Positions 51,498-59,900 of a DNA stretch of 64,000 bases are shown piece after piece. Both the position numbers and the translations under genes were made by a program. This DNA is from Pelethousia sp034933245 (GTDB taxonomy: Bacteria; Bacillota; Clostridia; Christensenellales; CAG-138): assembly GCA_034933245.1 (NCBI GenBank), contig JAYFNX010000014.1:62001-126000 (forward strand), written 5' to 3'. Within the stretch, counting starts at the first letter, position 1, and each line of letters opens with the position of its first letter. Below the pieces are notes generated by a model. The model saw only the letters and a list, made by a program, of their open reading frames with translations, searched no databases and was not told where the DNA came from.

Positions 51498-53171
51498 ATG
51501 GAGCGATCCAAACGCGACCACATCCTATTTTTGGCCGTTATTTCCTTGTTTCCCTTGGTGTTTATCCTTGTTTCTCTGCTGCTTAGCGGGCGTGAAGAAC
51601 TGTTGACGGGCCTTAGCGCTATATGGTGTAATATCAATGCCTTTGTCACGGATGCAACCGCCGTAGGCGGCTTGGCTTCGGCTCTGTTAAACGCAGGGCT
51701 TATGGGCATTTTTGCGGTGGTGATCCTTATGCTTGCCCGGGTTCCCGTTTCCGGGCGGGCCTTGGGGCCGCTTTTCTTAGGCATGGGAGCCGGCATGTTT
51801 GGCGCCTCCGTACTTACCGCCATTCCCATTGCCCTTGGCGGCTTTCTTTATGCTTTCATCCGCAGGGAAGCCCCACCACGCCCCGTGCGCCTTGCCCTCC
51901 AATGCTGTACCCTCTCCCCTGCCCTAGCGGCCCTCTATTTCAGCGCCCCCGGGCGATGCTTTGGCTGTGGGATTCTTCTAGGCGTCCTAGCCGGCTTGGC
52001 CATAGGTTTCTGCGCCTTGCCCCTGGCCCTGCATACCTTATCCCTGCATCAGGGCTTCAACCTATACAGCATGGGGATTCCCCTGGGCGTTCTGGGCCTT
52101 CTTTTCTTCGCCGTCCATCGAGAGCTGGTGTTGGTCCCGGAAAACTTGGCAAAAGAGTATACGTCCCCTATGCTGATTGGCCAGCCGTCCCCCCTGTTCT
52201 TCTATCTGCTCTTCGCCGGTTTTTTTGCGCTTTTGTTAGCGCTGGGTCTTCTCTTTCACCGTCCGCAAAGCCCCCCTTACACTGCGCTGCTTGCCCATCA
52301 CGGCCTGGAGGCGGATTTCGCCCTCCATTACGGCATGCCTAACGTTTTGCTTAATATGGGCCTTATGGGCTTCCTGTTGCTGGTCTATTTCCTGCTTGTG
52401 AATGCTCCCTTCAACGGGGTTGCGGCCGGCTCGCTGCTTTGTTCATTATGCTGGACAGGCTCAGGCGCGCACCCCCGAAACACGTTCCCCATTCTTTTCG
52501 GCTATTGTTTCACCGCGTTGCTGCTGAGCACCCCCCTAAATTCACCGGAGCTTGTGATAGGCGCCTGCTTTGCCACCGGTCTTGCGCCCATCAGCGGCCG
52601 CTATGGCGGCCTCTACGGCATCCTGGCCGGCACGCTTCACGCCTTCCTCATGCCCGCGGTGCTTGGTCTGAACGGCGGCTTTAATATGCAGACAGCAGCC
52701 TTCGTTTCAGGCGTTGTGGCATTGTTCCTATATCCCCTGCTCCACGAGATCTCCCGCAGAAAAAACGAGCGGCAAGAACAGGCGGCCCGATCCGGTGTGG
52801 CGGGCGAACTGCTGCACGGCGCCTCCCGCATTGTGGATGGCATAGACGATGCGCTTGCCCACGTAGAAGCCGATGACCAGGGCCCCCCGGAAACCTCACA
52901 TGAAGTCCTTTTCCTCCACCTTCGAAACATTCTGGCCTGCATCGCGGCAATTCTCTTTTTCCTATCTTTACTCCCCTTCGTATCTCATATTCTTCCCGGT
53001 AATTATTTGCGATTTGCTGCCTATATTCTAGGCGCCCTGGCTTACGGGTCCGAGATTCTGGTACTCACAGATGTCTTCCGCAAGCGGCGTCCTCTAAGGG
53101 AAATGCTCATGCCCTATATATTTGGGCTGCTCTATATTGCCCTCGGGTTTAGCTACCTCCTGGGCCATTAG
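51498..53171 (+). CDS. DUF1576 multi-spanning protein with C-terminal membrane extension
   Basis: A 557-residue membrane protein. Residues 1 to about 420 match DUF1576, with the conserved LHQGFNLYSMGIPLG, a large Gly-rich helix set and FATGLAPISGRYG. After a hydrophilic linker rich in acidic residues (about 425-475) four more helices follow (NILACIAAILFFLSLLPFV to YIFGLLYIALGFSYLLG), which I think exceed the usual family length. Function is unknown. The start has GGAGG upstream; a TATAAT at 51429 may be its -10 box. Confidence 0.75.
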   Translation: MERSKRDHILFLAVISLFPLVFILVSLLLSGREELLTGLSAIWCNINAFVTDATAVGGLASALLNAGLMGIFAVVILMLARVPVSGRALGPLFLGMGAGMFGASVLTAIPIALGGFLYAFIRREAPPRPVRLALQCCTLSPALAALYFSAPGRCFGCGILLGVLAGLAIGFCALPLALHTLSLHQGFNLYSMGIPLGVLGLLFFAVHRELVLVPENLAKEYTSPMLIGQPSPLFFYLLFAGFFALLLALGLLFHRPQSPPYTALLAHHGLEADFALHYGMPNVLLNMGLMGFLLLVYFLLVNAPFNGVAAGSLLCSLCWTGSGAHPRNTFPILFGYCFTALLLSTPLNSPELVIGACFATGLAPISGRYGGLYGILAGTLHAFLMPAVLGLNGGFNMQTAAFVSGVVALFLYPLLHEISRRKNERQEQAARSGVAGELLHGASRIVDGIDDALAHVEADDQGPPETSHEVLFLHLRNILACIAAILFFLSLLPFVSHILPGNYLRFAAYILGALAYGSEILVLTDVFRKRRPLREMLMPYIFGLLYIALGFSYLLGH

Positions 53172-53187
53172 CCCTTGCAGAATAATA

Positions 53188-53229
53188 CGGCCCGGCGACT
53201 TCTGTTTGCGCCGGGCCGATTGTTTTTTT
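53188..53229 (+). terminator. Terminator after the DUF1576 gene
   Basis: Perfect 10-bp stem CGGCCCGGCG/CGCCGGGCCG with an 11-nt loop, then ATTGT7. Confidence 0.9.
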
Positions 53230-53251
53230 GCAAAATACGGTTGGTTCCATT

Positions 53252-54235
53252 TTATCCCACAGGATGCTCGATATCGATGGCGAATAATCCTCCCGCACCG
53301 CCGCTATGGAGGAAAAGGATATTGTTGCGCCCGTCAAAATAGCCCTGCTCACACAACTCCAGGAAGCCCGCAAACGTTTTGCCCGTATATACGGGGTCCA
53401 GAATCAGGCCCTCTTTTTCCGCCATGGTACGCATGGCCGCTACGCCGGCTGCGGAGGGAATGGCATAGCCGGTACCATAGCAATCGTATAGATTTACGCC
53501 CTCGGGCCGGATGCGCAGGTCGCTCTCCAGGAGCGTGGCCGCGCCATTAACCAACTTGGAAACGATGCCGGCAAAATCATCCGGATCAATGACAATGCCT
53601 GTAACGCGCATTTGGGGCGCATACAGTAGCGCACCCAGTACCACGCCCGCCATGGTGCCGCCGGACCCCGCGCAGCATACCATATCGTCAAAATGCAAGC
53701 CAAGGTTGGCCGCCTGCTCGGTTGCCTCCTTTACGCACTCGGCATACCCCAAAGAACCAAGGGGTACCGAACCACCCACGGGCACAGAATATGGCTTATG
53801 GCCATTCGCCCGCAGTTCTTCGCTGATGCGTTCCATTTCAGCATATACATCCTGATAGGAATCCGTATCCACAAATCGTACATCCGCTCCCAGAAGGTGA
53901 TTGAGCAGTTGGTTGCCCTTTTGCTCCCAAACGCCCCGCTTTTTCAGCACAAGGATGCTGGAAAGGCCGAGCTTGTTGCAGCAGGCAGCGGTCAGCATGG
54001 CGTGGTTGCTCTGGGCACCGCCGGTGGTTAGGATGGTATCGCATCCCTGGGCCAGGGCATCGGCCAGCAGGAATTCCAGCTTGCGCACCTTGTTACCCCC
54101 CAGGGCAACGCCCGTCATATCGTCCCGTTTAATATAAACGTTTTTACCCGTAAGGGCGCTTATATTAGGCAGACGGTGCAGCGGGGTAGGCAATTGGGCC
54201 AAGCTTAGACGCGGAAAGGTTGCAATCTCTTTCAT
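53252..54235 (-). CDS. dcyD: D-cysteine desulfhydrase (ACC deaminase-like PLP enzyme)
   Basis: A 327-residue PLP enzyme of the DcyD/ACC deaminase family. PLP Lys is in ALGGNKVRKLEFLL, TTGGAQSNHAMLTAA binds the substrate carboxylate, and CCAGSGGTMAGV binds phosphate. It degrades D-cysteine to pyruvate, sulfide and ammonia, or a related D-amino acid. GGGAGGAAAC precedes the ATG; the promoter is at 54275-54303, inside the end of the upstream gene. The desulfhydrase and ACC deaminase activities cannot be told apart with certainty. Confidence 0.87.
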   Translation of the reverse strand: MKEIATFPRLSLAQLPTPLHRLPNISALTGKNVYIKRDDMTGVALGGNKVRKLEFLLADALAQGCDTILTTGGAQSNHAMLTAACCNKLGLSSILVLKKRGVWEQKGNQLLNHLLGADVRFVDTDSYQDVYAEMERISEELRANGHKPYSVPVGGSVPLGSLGYAECVKEATEQAANLGLHFDDMVCCAGSGGTMAGVVLGALLYAPQMRVTGIVIDPDDFAGIVSKLVNGAATLLESDLRIRPEGVNLYDCYGTGYAIPSAAGVAAMRTMAEKEGLILDPVYTGKTFAGFLELCEQGYFDGRNNILFLHSGGAGGLFAIDIEHPVG

Positions 54236-54274
54236 TGCGTTTCCTCCCTTGTTATGGACGTATTCTTATGGTTT

Positions 54275-54303
54275 ATTATAGCGGAAAAATGCTGCCTGCG
54301 CAA
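54275..54303 (-). promoter_or_regulatory. Promoter of the D-cysteine desulfhydrase gene
   Basis: Minus strand TTGCGC, 17 bases, TATAAT with extended TGC-like context. It overlaps the last codons of the NlpC/P60 gene. Confidence 0.65.
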
Positions 54304-55070
54304 AGAAAGGTTTCGGCAAGATCATCCCGATAATCTCGGTCGCCCGGCCGAAGGCTATTGATACAAACACCACCGCTGCTGCCCGCGGCATGAATATATC
54401 GCCCGCCCCCAAGATAGATAGCGATATGGCCCGGGAAATACAATAGATCGCCAATTTGCAGCCTAGCTCTTGAAATTTCCCGCACGGGGTAGCCGCTTTC
54501 CATGCGGGCATTGCGGTAAATCGCCACCCCGCAAAGCAAATAGGCGGCGTGGCACAGCCCGCTGCAATCCACTCCCGCCGGGGTACGCCCCCCCCAACGG
54601 TATTGGCAATGCAGGTAACTTAACGCCTCGTCCGCGATTTTCCCGCGAAGAACAGCCGCGTCGAATTCCTTGGGCTTTTCCGGCAGGTTCGAAAGGTGGC
54701 AGGCGCGTATATATCCCGCCTCCCCGCCGGGTAGCGCCAAGCAGGCCCAGCCGTTGTTTTCTTGCAGCATGGCCACCCGGCTTCCCTTTGGGAGCGTAAG
54801 GCGTGCAGGCGCCTGGTAGCGAGGCGCCGCTAGGACATCCCCCCAGGACACATGGACCACCTTGTATGCTTCCGCCGCAGGGGCAGGGCCTACATGTCTG
54901 GATTCCACATAGCTTTCGTATCCATATTCCATGCGCACCCGAAGCCAACCGTCCTCCAGTTCTTCCAATATCTCGGCCGTTTGGCCGAACCATGCCTCAT
55001 CGTCCTGTTCCGCCTGATCGCAAGGTTTACAGAACAGGGGTGCATATGGTGAAATAACTTGCAGCGGCAT
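54276..55070 (-). CDS. Cytoplasmic SH3-NlpC/P60 endopeptidase (YkfC-like)
   Basis: A 264-residue protein of two SH3-like modules (1-140) and a C-terminal NlpC/P60 domain with catalytic Cys in AGVDCSGLCH and His in GHIAIYLGGGRYIHA. There is no signal peptide with the start at 55070, which has AAGGAAGTG upstream; longer versions are not supported. This layout equals YkfC, a cytoplasmic gamma-D-glutamyl-L-diamino acid endopeptidase that recycles murein peptides. Divergent from the araC-type gene. Confidence 0.87.
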   Translation of the reverse strand: MPLQVISPYAPLFCKPCDQAEQDDEAWFGQTAEILEELEDGWLRVRMEYGYESYVESRHVGPAPAAEAYKVVHVSWGDVLAAPRYQAPARLTLPKGSRVAMLQENNGWACLALPGGEAGYIRACHLSNLPEKPKEFDAAVLRGKIADEALSYLHCQYRWGGRTPAGVDCSGLCHAAYLLCGVAIYRNARMESGYPVREISRARLQIGDLLYFPGHIAIYLGGGRYIHAAGSSGGVCINSLRPGDRDYRDDLAETFLCAGSIFPL

Positions 55071-55250
55071 TTTCTCACTTCCTTTTTTCGAAATCAACGC
55101 AGCGGCATGCGCCCGCGCCTTTTCCATCTTATGCGAGGTAGCTGCCGCAAAATCATAGAAACCCGTTCTTCTCTTCGCGTCGGTTAAAAAGCGGGGACTG
55201 ATCGTATACGAAAAAGCAGGGTTGTACACTGTATGCTTCGTTTTTTTCTC

Positions 55251-55279
55251 TTGTGTCGCGTGAAAAAATGCGGTATGCT
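55251..55279 (+). promoter_or_regulatory. Promoter of the AraC-type regulator gene
   Basis: TTGTGT, 17 bases, TATGCT with extended TGC-like context. Confidence 0.5.
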
Positions 55280-55302
55280 GAACAGCAAGGGGAGGTATGC
55301 CC

Positions 55303-56139
55303 ATGGAGGAAAGCGCAAAGCGTGGATACTTACACGAAGATTTTCGCCTTTTTCACATCCGGGATCAAATAGAGCTGGAGCTCAGCTATCATTATCATGA
55401 ATTTAATAAGGTGGTCATCTTTCTTTCCGGAAATGTCACCTATGTGGTGGAGGGAAAGGCTTATTTTTTGCAACCTTGGGATATCCTGCTGGTGCCGCAT
55501 GGGCAGATTCACAGGCCGATTATTGATCCAAGTGAGCCCTATGAGCGCATCATTCTATGGATGAACACGGATTATTTGCTGAGCCACAGCGCTGAGGACG
55601 GAAACTTACTCCAGTGTTTCCACCTGGCCCAGGAGCGAAAGTTTGCACTTATCCGGCTGGACGCGTCCTTACGGCCAGAGCTTCGGCGCATGCTTTCCGT
55701 TTTGGAGGATGCTCTGCACAGCACTGAATTTGCCCATACGTTGCTGGCAAAGGCTAGTTTTCTACAGCTTGTGGTGGCATTCAACCGCATGGCCCTGCGG
55801 GATGCTACCAGCCTCAATCCGGAGACCTACCGCAGTGACCCCAAGGTGGAGGAAATTCTATCTTATATTAACGAAAATCTGGATACGGACCTTTCCCTAG
55901 ATGCCATGGCCAGCCGGTTTTATATCAGCAAATCCTATTTAATGCATCGGTTCAAGGAGCTCACCGGCTGCAGCGCGCATAAATATGTCCGCCAAAAGCG
56001 GCTGCTTTGGGCGGCAGAGATGATCCGGGACGGGATTCCTGTAATTGAAGCGGGGCAGCGTTGCGGCTTTCGGGATTATTCGGCCTTCCTGCGGGCTTTT
56101 AAGCAGGTGTTTGGCATAACGCCCAGCGAAATCGGCTGA
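55303..56139 (+). CDS. AraC-family regulator with cupin sensor
   Basis: A 278-residue regulator. The N-terminal cupin (about 20-110; YHYHEFNKVVIFLSG, LQPWDILLVPHGQIH) likely binds a small molecule; the C-terminal double helix-turn-helix (LDAMASRFYISKSYLMHRFKELTG...EAGQRCGFRDYSAFLRAFKQVFG) binds DNA. The start at 55303 is seven bases from GGAGG. It is followed by the C_GCAxxG_C_C gene at 25 bp, so a shared transcript is likely. Ligand unknown. Confidence 0.88.
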   Translation: MEESAKRGYLHEDFRLFHIRDQIELELSYHYHEFNKVVIFLSGNVTYVVEGKAYFLQPWDILLVPHGQIHRPIIDPSEPYERIILWMNTDYLLSHSAEDGNLLQCFHLAQERKFALIRLDASLRPELRRMLSVLEDALHSTEFAHTLLAKASFLQLVVAFNRMALRDATSLNPETYRSDPKVEEILSYINENLDTDLSLDAMASRFYISKSYLMHRFKELTGCSAHKYVRQKRLLWAAEMIRDGIPVIEAGQRCGFRDYSAFLRAFKQVFGITPSEIG

Positions 56140-56164
56140 GCAAAACGTACGAAGGAGGGTCTTT

Positions 56165-56611
56165 ATGACAAAACGAGAATTGGCGGAGGCTTATTTCTCC
56201 GAAGGGTATAACTGCTGCCAAGCGGTGGTGCTGGCCTTTACGGAAGAGTTAGGGCTCACAAAAGAGCAGGTTGCCCGCATGGGCTCCTCCTTTGGCGGAG
56301 GCGTGGCCCGTTTGCGAGAGATATGCGGCGCGGTAAGCGGCATGGCAATGACGGCCGGCCTTCATTGCGGCTATGACAGCCCCACGGACCTGGAAGCTAA
56401 GGCGGATCATTACCACCGGGTTCGCCTGATGGCCGCCCGTTTTAAAAAAGAAAACGGCTCCTATGTCTGCCGGGAATTGCTGGCGGCACACCCCCAACCT
56501 GCGCCGGAGCCCGGTAAGCCAACCCTCGCCCATAATCCCGCCTGCGCCAAATTTGTAGGAGACGCAGCCGCTATCCTGGAAGCTGCTTTTCAGGAGGAGG
56601 AAAAAAACTAA
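56165..56611 (+). CDS. C_GCAxxG_C_C family protein
   Basis: A 148-residue protein of the C_GCAxxG_C_C family (TIGR01909), with YNCCQAVVLAF, the core CGAVSGMAMTAGLHCG and later Cys in YVCRELL and PACAKFV. Such proteins are predicted redox or metal-binding proteins of anaerobes; the activity is unknown. GAAGGAGGG is upstream. Downstream of the AraC-type regulator. Confidence 0.85.
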   Translation: MTKRELAEAYFSEGYNCCQAVVLAFTEELGLTKEQVARMGSSFGGGVARLREICGAVSGMAMTAGLHCGYDSPTDLEAKADHYHRVRLMAARFKKENGSYVCRELLAAHPQPAPEPGKPTLAHNPACAKFVGDAAAILEAAFQEEEKN

Positions 56612-56622
56612 CGCCCGCATGC

Positions 56623-56668
56623 AAAGCGGCCCGGCCTGTCCCTTTGGGGCGGGAATGGCCGCTTTTTT
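56623..56668 (+). terminator. Terminator after the C_GCAxxG_C_C gene
   Basis: Stem AAAGCGGCC/GGCCGCTTT with an internal loop and T6. Confidence 0.8.
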
Positions 56669-56725
56669 ACCCATCCAAGGTTATTTTAACCGCATTGGAG
56701 CCGACGAGGGCGGCAAGGAGGACGC

Positions 56726-57442
56726 ATGGGGATCCGAATTCATAACATAGGCGGATATTTGCTCAATAACTACCTGCTTGAAACCCCGGCCGGATGGATC
56801 GCCATCGATACGGGGTATCCCCATGGCGAGGCAACTTTTTTGCGCCGGTTTCAAAAGTTGGCCCCGCTGCATTCTCTGCAATACATTTTTCTAACCCATG
56901 CCCACAGCGACCATGCGGGGTTTCTGGCGCGGCTTTTGGAAAAAACCAACGCAAACGTAATTCTGCACCCGGCGAGCAACAGGGCTTTACTGGCAGGCGT
57001 AAACGACCAGCCGCCGGGCGCGGGGTATCCCAGCCCCATGGCCGCCCGGATGAGCGCCTGCATAAAGGATCTGTCCTTCCCCCCCGTGCGGGTTGGAAAC
57101 CGCGCCGTCTTCGTGGCACATGACCGGGAGCAGCCGTTTCAGGCCATGGGCCTGCCCATCCGCCTGCTTTATCTCCCTGGCCATACGGCTGGCTCCATTG
57201 GCCTGTTTTTAGAAGAAACAGGCGCTCTTTTTTGCGGCGATGCGGCCATGCATACGGTGATCAACCCCGCCCGCCATGCCATCTGGATAGAGGATGCAGC
57301 GGAATTCAGCAGGTCTTGGGACAAAATGCTGGCAATTCGGCCCTCGAAAATTTATCCGTCCCATGGGACGCCCTTCCCACCCCGGGATCTGGAAAAATAC
57401 CGGCACTTTCTAAAAGGGCGCGAGTTGATACCGCCCCGCTAA
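56726..57442 (+). CDS. MBL-fold metallo-hydrolase (glyoxalase II-like)
   Basis: A 238-residue metallo-beta-lactamase-fold protein: THAHSDHAG metal motif, GHTAGSIGLF, FCGDAAM and PSHGTPF. This set of ligands matches the hydrolase group of glyoxalase II and related thioesterases. Substrate unknown. GGCAAGGAGG precedes the ATG. Single gene between two terminators. Confidence 0.87.
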   Translation: MGIRIHNIGGYLLNNYLLETPAGWIAIDTGYPHGEATFLRRFQKLAPLHSLQYIFLTHAHSDHAGFLARLLEKTNANVILHPASNRALLAGVNDQPPGAGYPSPMAARMSACIKDLSFPPVRVGNRAVFVAHDREQPFQAMGLPIRLLYLPGHTAGSIGLFLEETGALFCGDAAMHTVINPARHAIWIEDAAEFSRSWDKMLAIRPSKIYPSHGTPFPPRDLEKYRHFLKGRELIPPR

Positions 57443-57460
57443 CGGAATCATAAATGCCAT

Positions 57461-57498
57461 AACAAAGCCGCCTTCCTTGCATAGAAGACGGCTTTGTT
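57461..57498. terminator. Bidirectional terminator between the MBL and NifX-like genes
   Basis: Stem AACAAAGCCG/CGGCTTTGTT extended by TTC/GAA, A- and T-rich at the ends. Confidence 0.8.
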
Positions 57499-57513
57499 CA
57501 GAAACGCGGAATT

Positions 57514-57927
57514 TTAGCGGCAAGCGTGGGGATGCTCGTCTTGGGAATGCGCTCCGCAGCTATGTTCCCCGCAGGAACCGCCATGATGCGCCCCTTGGTG
57601 GCTACAGCACGCATCCGGATCATAAGCTAGGCTGCCCGCAAGCAGTGCCTCCACGGCCGCGTCCGCCTCTCCTTTCACACCGCCATAAACCTGAATGCCG
57701 GCTTCGTCCAACGCCCGCCGGGCGCCGCTACCGATACCGCCGCAAATCAACGTGTGCACTTGGACCTTCTTAAGAATATCGGCCAAGGCTCCATGGCCGC
57801 TGCCGTTCGTATTCACGGTTGTTGCGGTTTGCACCGCGCCGTTCTCCACGTCATATATCTTGAAGCGTTCCGTATGGCCAAAATGCTGAAATACCTGCCC
57901 GTTCTCATAGGTTACCGCAATTCGCAT
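57514..57927 (-). CDS. NifX/NifB-type dinitrogenase cofactor-binding domain protein
   Basis: A 137-residue protein: residues 1-105 form the Nif FeMo-cofactor-binding fold (MRIAVTYENGQVFQHFGHTERFKIYDVE, LICGGIGSGARRALDEAGIQVYGG). The last 32 residues are rich in His and Cys (CCSHQGAHH, CGEHSCGAHS, HPHACR) and probably bind metal. No nif genes are here, so it is a stand-alone metal or cluster carrier. The start at 57927 is one base after the DUF134 stop and uses GGAGG inside that gene. Confidence 0.87.
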   Translation of the reverse strand: MRIAVTYENGQVFQHFGHTERFKIYDVENGAVQTATTVNTNGSGHGALADILKKVQVHTLICGGIGSGARRALDEAGIQVYGGVKGEADAAVEALLAGSLAYDPDACCSHQGAHHGGSCGEHSCGAHSQDEHPHACR

Positions 57928-57928
57928 A

Positions 57929-58303
57929 TTATTCCTCCTCCTTGCTTGTTTCACAGGCTCTGCCATGCCGCCTGCAATGGCATGCCCGGCCGCAGCCTTG
58001 CGCATCGCCGCTGCAGAGCACATAGTCCCCCCCGGCAATATTGAGTTCTTTCTGGTTCACAAGACATTCCGCCAGCTTCGTCCGGGCGCTAGTATAAATA
58101 GCCTGCACCGTGGTTCTGGCCACATCCATCCTTTCCGCACATTGCTCCTGGGTAAGGCCTTCCATATCGATCAGCCGAATGCTCTCAAATTCATCCACGG
58201 TCATGGAAACGGTTTGGCGCTCCTTGCTCGTTTCCTCCATGGGGCCAAACCGCCCGCATTCCGGCAGGGCGCAAATGCGCCGCCTTTTGCATGGCCTTGG
58301 CAT
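57929..58303 (-). CDS. DUF134 DNA-binding protein
   Basis: A 124-residue protein of the DUF134 family: MPRPCKRRRICALPECGRFGP, then a sigma-70 region 4-like helix-turn-helix (LTQEQCAERMDVARTTVQAIYTSARTKLAECL). The C-terminal tail has several Cys (CGRACHCRRHGRAC), suggesting metal or redox sensing. GGGAGGTG precedes the start at 58303. It forms an operon with the NifX-like gene and may regulate its own promoter through the palindromes at 58324 and 58361. Confidence 0.88.
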   Translation of the reverse strand: MPRPCKRRRICALPECGRFGPMEETSKERQTVSMTVDEFESIRLIDMEGLTQEQCAERMDVARTTVQAIYTSARTKLAECLVNQKELNIAGGDYVLCSGDAQGCGRACHCRRHGRACETSKEEE

Positions 58304-58323
58304 TCTGTCACCTCCCATATTAT

Positions 58324-58374
58324 TGGCATATGCCATTTATTGTTCTATTATACACGGTTTTTGACATATGTCAA
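58324..58374 (-). promoter_or_regulatory. Promoter with two CATATG-centred palindromes (DUF134 operon)
   Basis: Minus strand -35 TTGACA (58369-58374), 16 bases, -10 TATAAT (58347-58352). The -35 box is part of the perfect palindrome TTGACATATGTCAA (58361-58374). A second palindrome TGGCATATGCCA (58324-58335) lies just after the transcription start. Both fit TGRCATATGYCA. Confidence 0.75.
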
Positions 58375-58424
58375 TAATGTTTGTTATCCGTCTTCCGTAT
58401 TATACCCTATCTCTTCGCTTGAGC

Positions 58425-58455
58425 GTCAAAAAAGTGGCAAAGCCACTTTTTTGAC
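58425..58455 (-). terminator. Terminator after the desulfoferrodoxin gene
   Basis: Perfect 14-bp inverted repeat GTCAAAAAAGTGGC/GCCACTTTTTTGAC with a 3-nt loop; works in the minus direction and probably both ways. Confidence 0.85.
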
Positions 58456-58499
58456 ACGTCTTTATGATCCCTTAAGAGACTGCGTACGAAGAAACGGGA

Positions 58500-58880
58500 T
58501 TATACAGCGGCCTGCCAAAGGCCGTGCAGGTTACAATAAGCATAAGCGGCAAGCGGCTTCTCCCCATTTAAAAGGAAGGTGGCCTTGGGAGCTTCGCCGG
58601 GCTTCAGGCACTTGCGCTGCACGCCGTGTTCCGTTTGCAGTTGAATCCATTCAATGTAGTGCTCTTCCGCCATAGGATGGGCAATGGAGCCCACCTCCAC
58701 CGTCACGCTATCACCGTTCACAGTTATCACGGGCACATGCTTCTCATGGCTTGCATCCACGCTGCCCGGAACAAGCTCCGTCATGGGCTCGCCACAGCAA
58801 ATGATGGGCACCCCGGAGCTGTGGATCATGTTGACAAGATTTCCGCAATGCTTACATAAAAAGAAACGGTTTCCGCACAT
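58500..58880 (-). CDS. dfx: Desulfoferrodoxin (2Fe superoxide reductase)
   Basis: A 126-residue protein with the rubredoxin-like center I (CKHCGN...IICCGEPM) and the catalytic center II (SHEKHVPVI, AHPMAEEHYIEW, YCNLHGLW). It reduces superoxide to peroxide in anaerobes. GGAG is upstream of the start. Between the DUF134 operon and the thioredoxin operon, it marks this stretch as an oxidative-stress/thiol neighbourhood. Confidence 0.95.
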   Translation of the reverse strand: MCGNRFFLCKHCGNLVNMIHSSGVPIICCGEPMTELVPGSVDASHEKHVPVITVNGDSVTVEVGSIAHPMAEEHYIEWIQLQTEHGVQRKCLKPGEAPKATFLLNGEKPLAAYAYCNLHGLWQAAV

Positions 58881-58967
58881 AGAATTTTTCTCCTTTTAAT
58901 TTAACTTTCGTATCGTTCTCGTATGGTAATGTATTATATGGCGAGCTATGGCCCTTGCGGGGCCAAG

Positions 58968-59900
58968 CTATACCAGCGTTTGCACGTACTCTTCTGCGAA
59001 TTTCGCGGCCACGGCGCCATCCGCCGCCGCGGTCACAACCTGGCGCAAGGGCTTTGCTCGCACGTCGCCTGCCGCAAATACGCCGGGTAGGCTTGTGCGC
59101 GTGGTCTCATCGGCAAGGATATACCCTTGGGCATCCAAATCCAGTTGTCCGGTGACAAGGCTGGTTTCGGGCATCCGGCCGATGGCAACGAATACGCCGT
59201 CGCAGGGAAGTTCGAAGGATTTTTTGCTGATTTTATCCGTTAAGGCCAAGCCACGGAACGCCTTTTCCTCTTGGTTGTAGAGGAGACCGTCGATCTGGGC
59301 GTTCCATACAAACTCGATGTTCTCCGCCTTCTTCAGGGTTTCCAAATAGGTTTTGGTGGCGCGCAGGGTATCTCTACGATGCACAAGATACACCTTTTTG
59401 CATACCTTTGCCAAGGTAAGGGCATCGGCCACGGCGGAATTCCCGCCGCCCGCTACAGCCACAGTTTTCCCTTTAAAAAACATACCGTCGCAAGTGGCGC
59501 AATAGGCCACGCCCCGGCCGCGAAGCTCCGCCTCTCCGGGCACGCCCAACTCACGGGGCGAAGCGCCCGTTGCTAAAATGACGGACCCAGCATAATAATC
59601 TCCATCGCTGGTCTGTACTTTTTTGGGCTGGGCGCTGAGGTCCAAGGCGGTTACTTCCACGTATTCGGTATGGGCGCCGAAGCGCTCCGCGCCACGTTGC
59701 ATCCGCTCCGCCAGCTCAAAGCCATCTACGCCCGCATCAAAGCCGGGGTAGTTATCCACCTGGGTGGTAGTGGCCATCTGGCCACCGGCGGAAAGTTTTT
59801 CCAAAACCAGAGTGGAAAGCCCGGCGCGGGCGCTGTAGAGCGCCGCGGAATAGCCGCCCGGGCCTCCGCCCACGATGATCACATCATACAGCCTTTCCAT
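58968..59900 (-). CDS. trxB: Thioredoxin reductase
   Basis: A 310-residue flavoprotein: FAD motif VIIVGGGPGGYSAA, active-site CATC in VAYCATCDG, NADPH motif AGGGNSAVADAL, and the C-terminal GVFAAGDV. The start at 59900 is six bases after GGGGAGG. It overlaps the upstream thioredoxin-like gene by 17 bp, so it is the last gene of a coupled operon that provides both the reductase and its substrates. Confidence 0.95.
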   Translation of the reverse strand: MERLYDVIIVGGGPGGYSAALYSARAGLSTLVLEKLSAGGQMATTTQVDNYPGFDAGVDGFELAERMQRGAERFGAHTEYVEVTALDLSAQPKKVQTSDGDYYAGSVILATGASPRELGVPGEAELRGRGVAYCATCDGMFFKGKTVAVAGGGNSAVADALTLAKVCKKVYLVHRRDTLRATKTYLETLKKAENIEFVWNAQIDGLLYNQEEKAFRGLALTDKISKKSFELPCDGVFVAIGRMPETSLVTGQLDLDAQGYILADETTRTSLPGVFAAGDVRAKPLRQVVTAAADGAVAAKFAEEYVQTLV

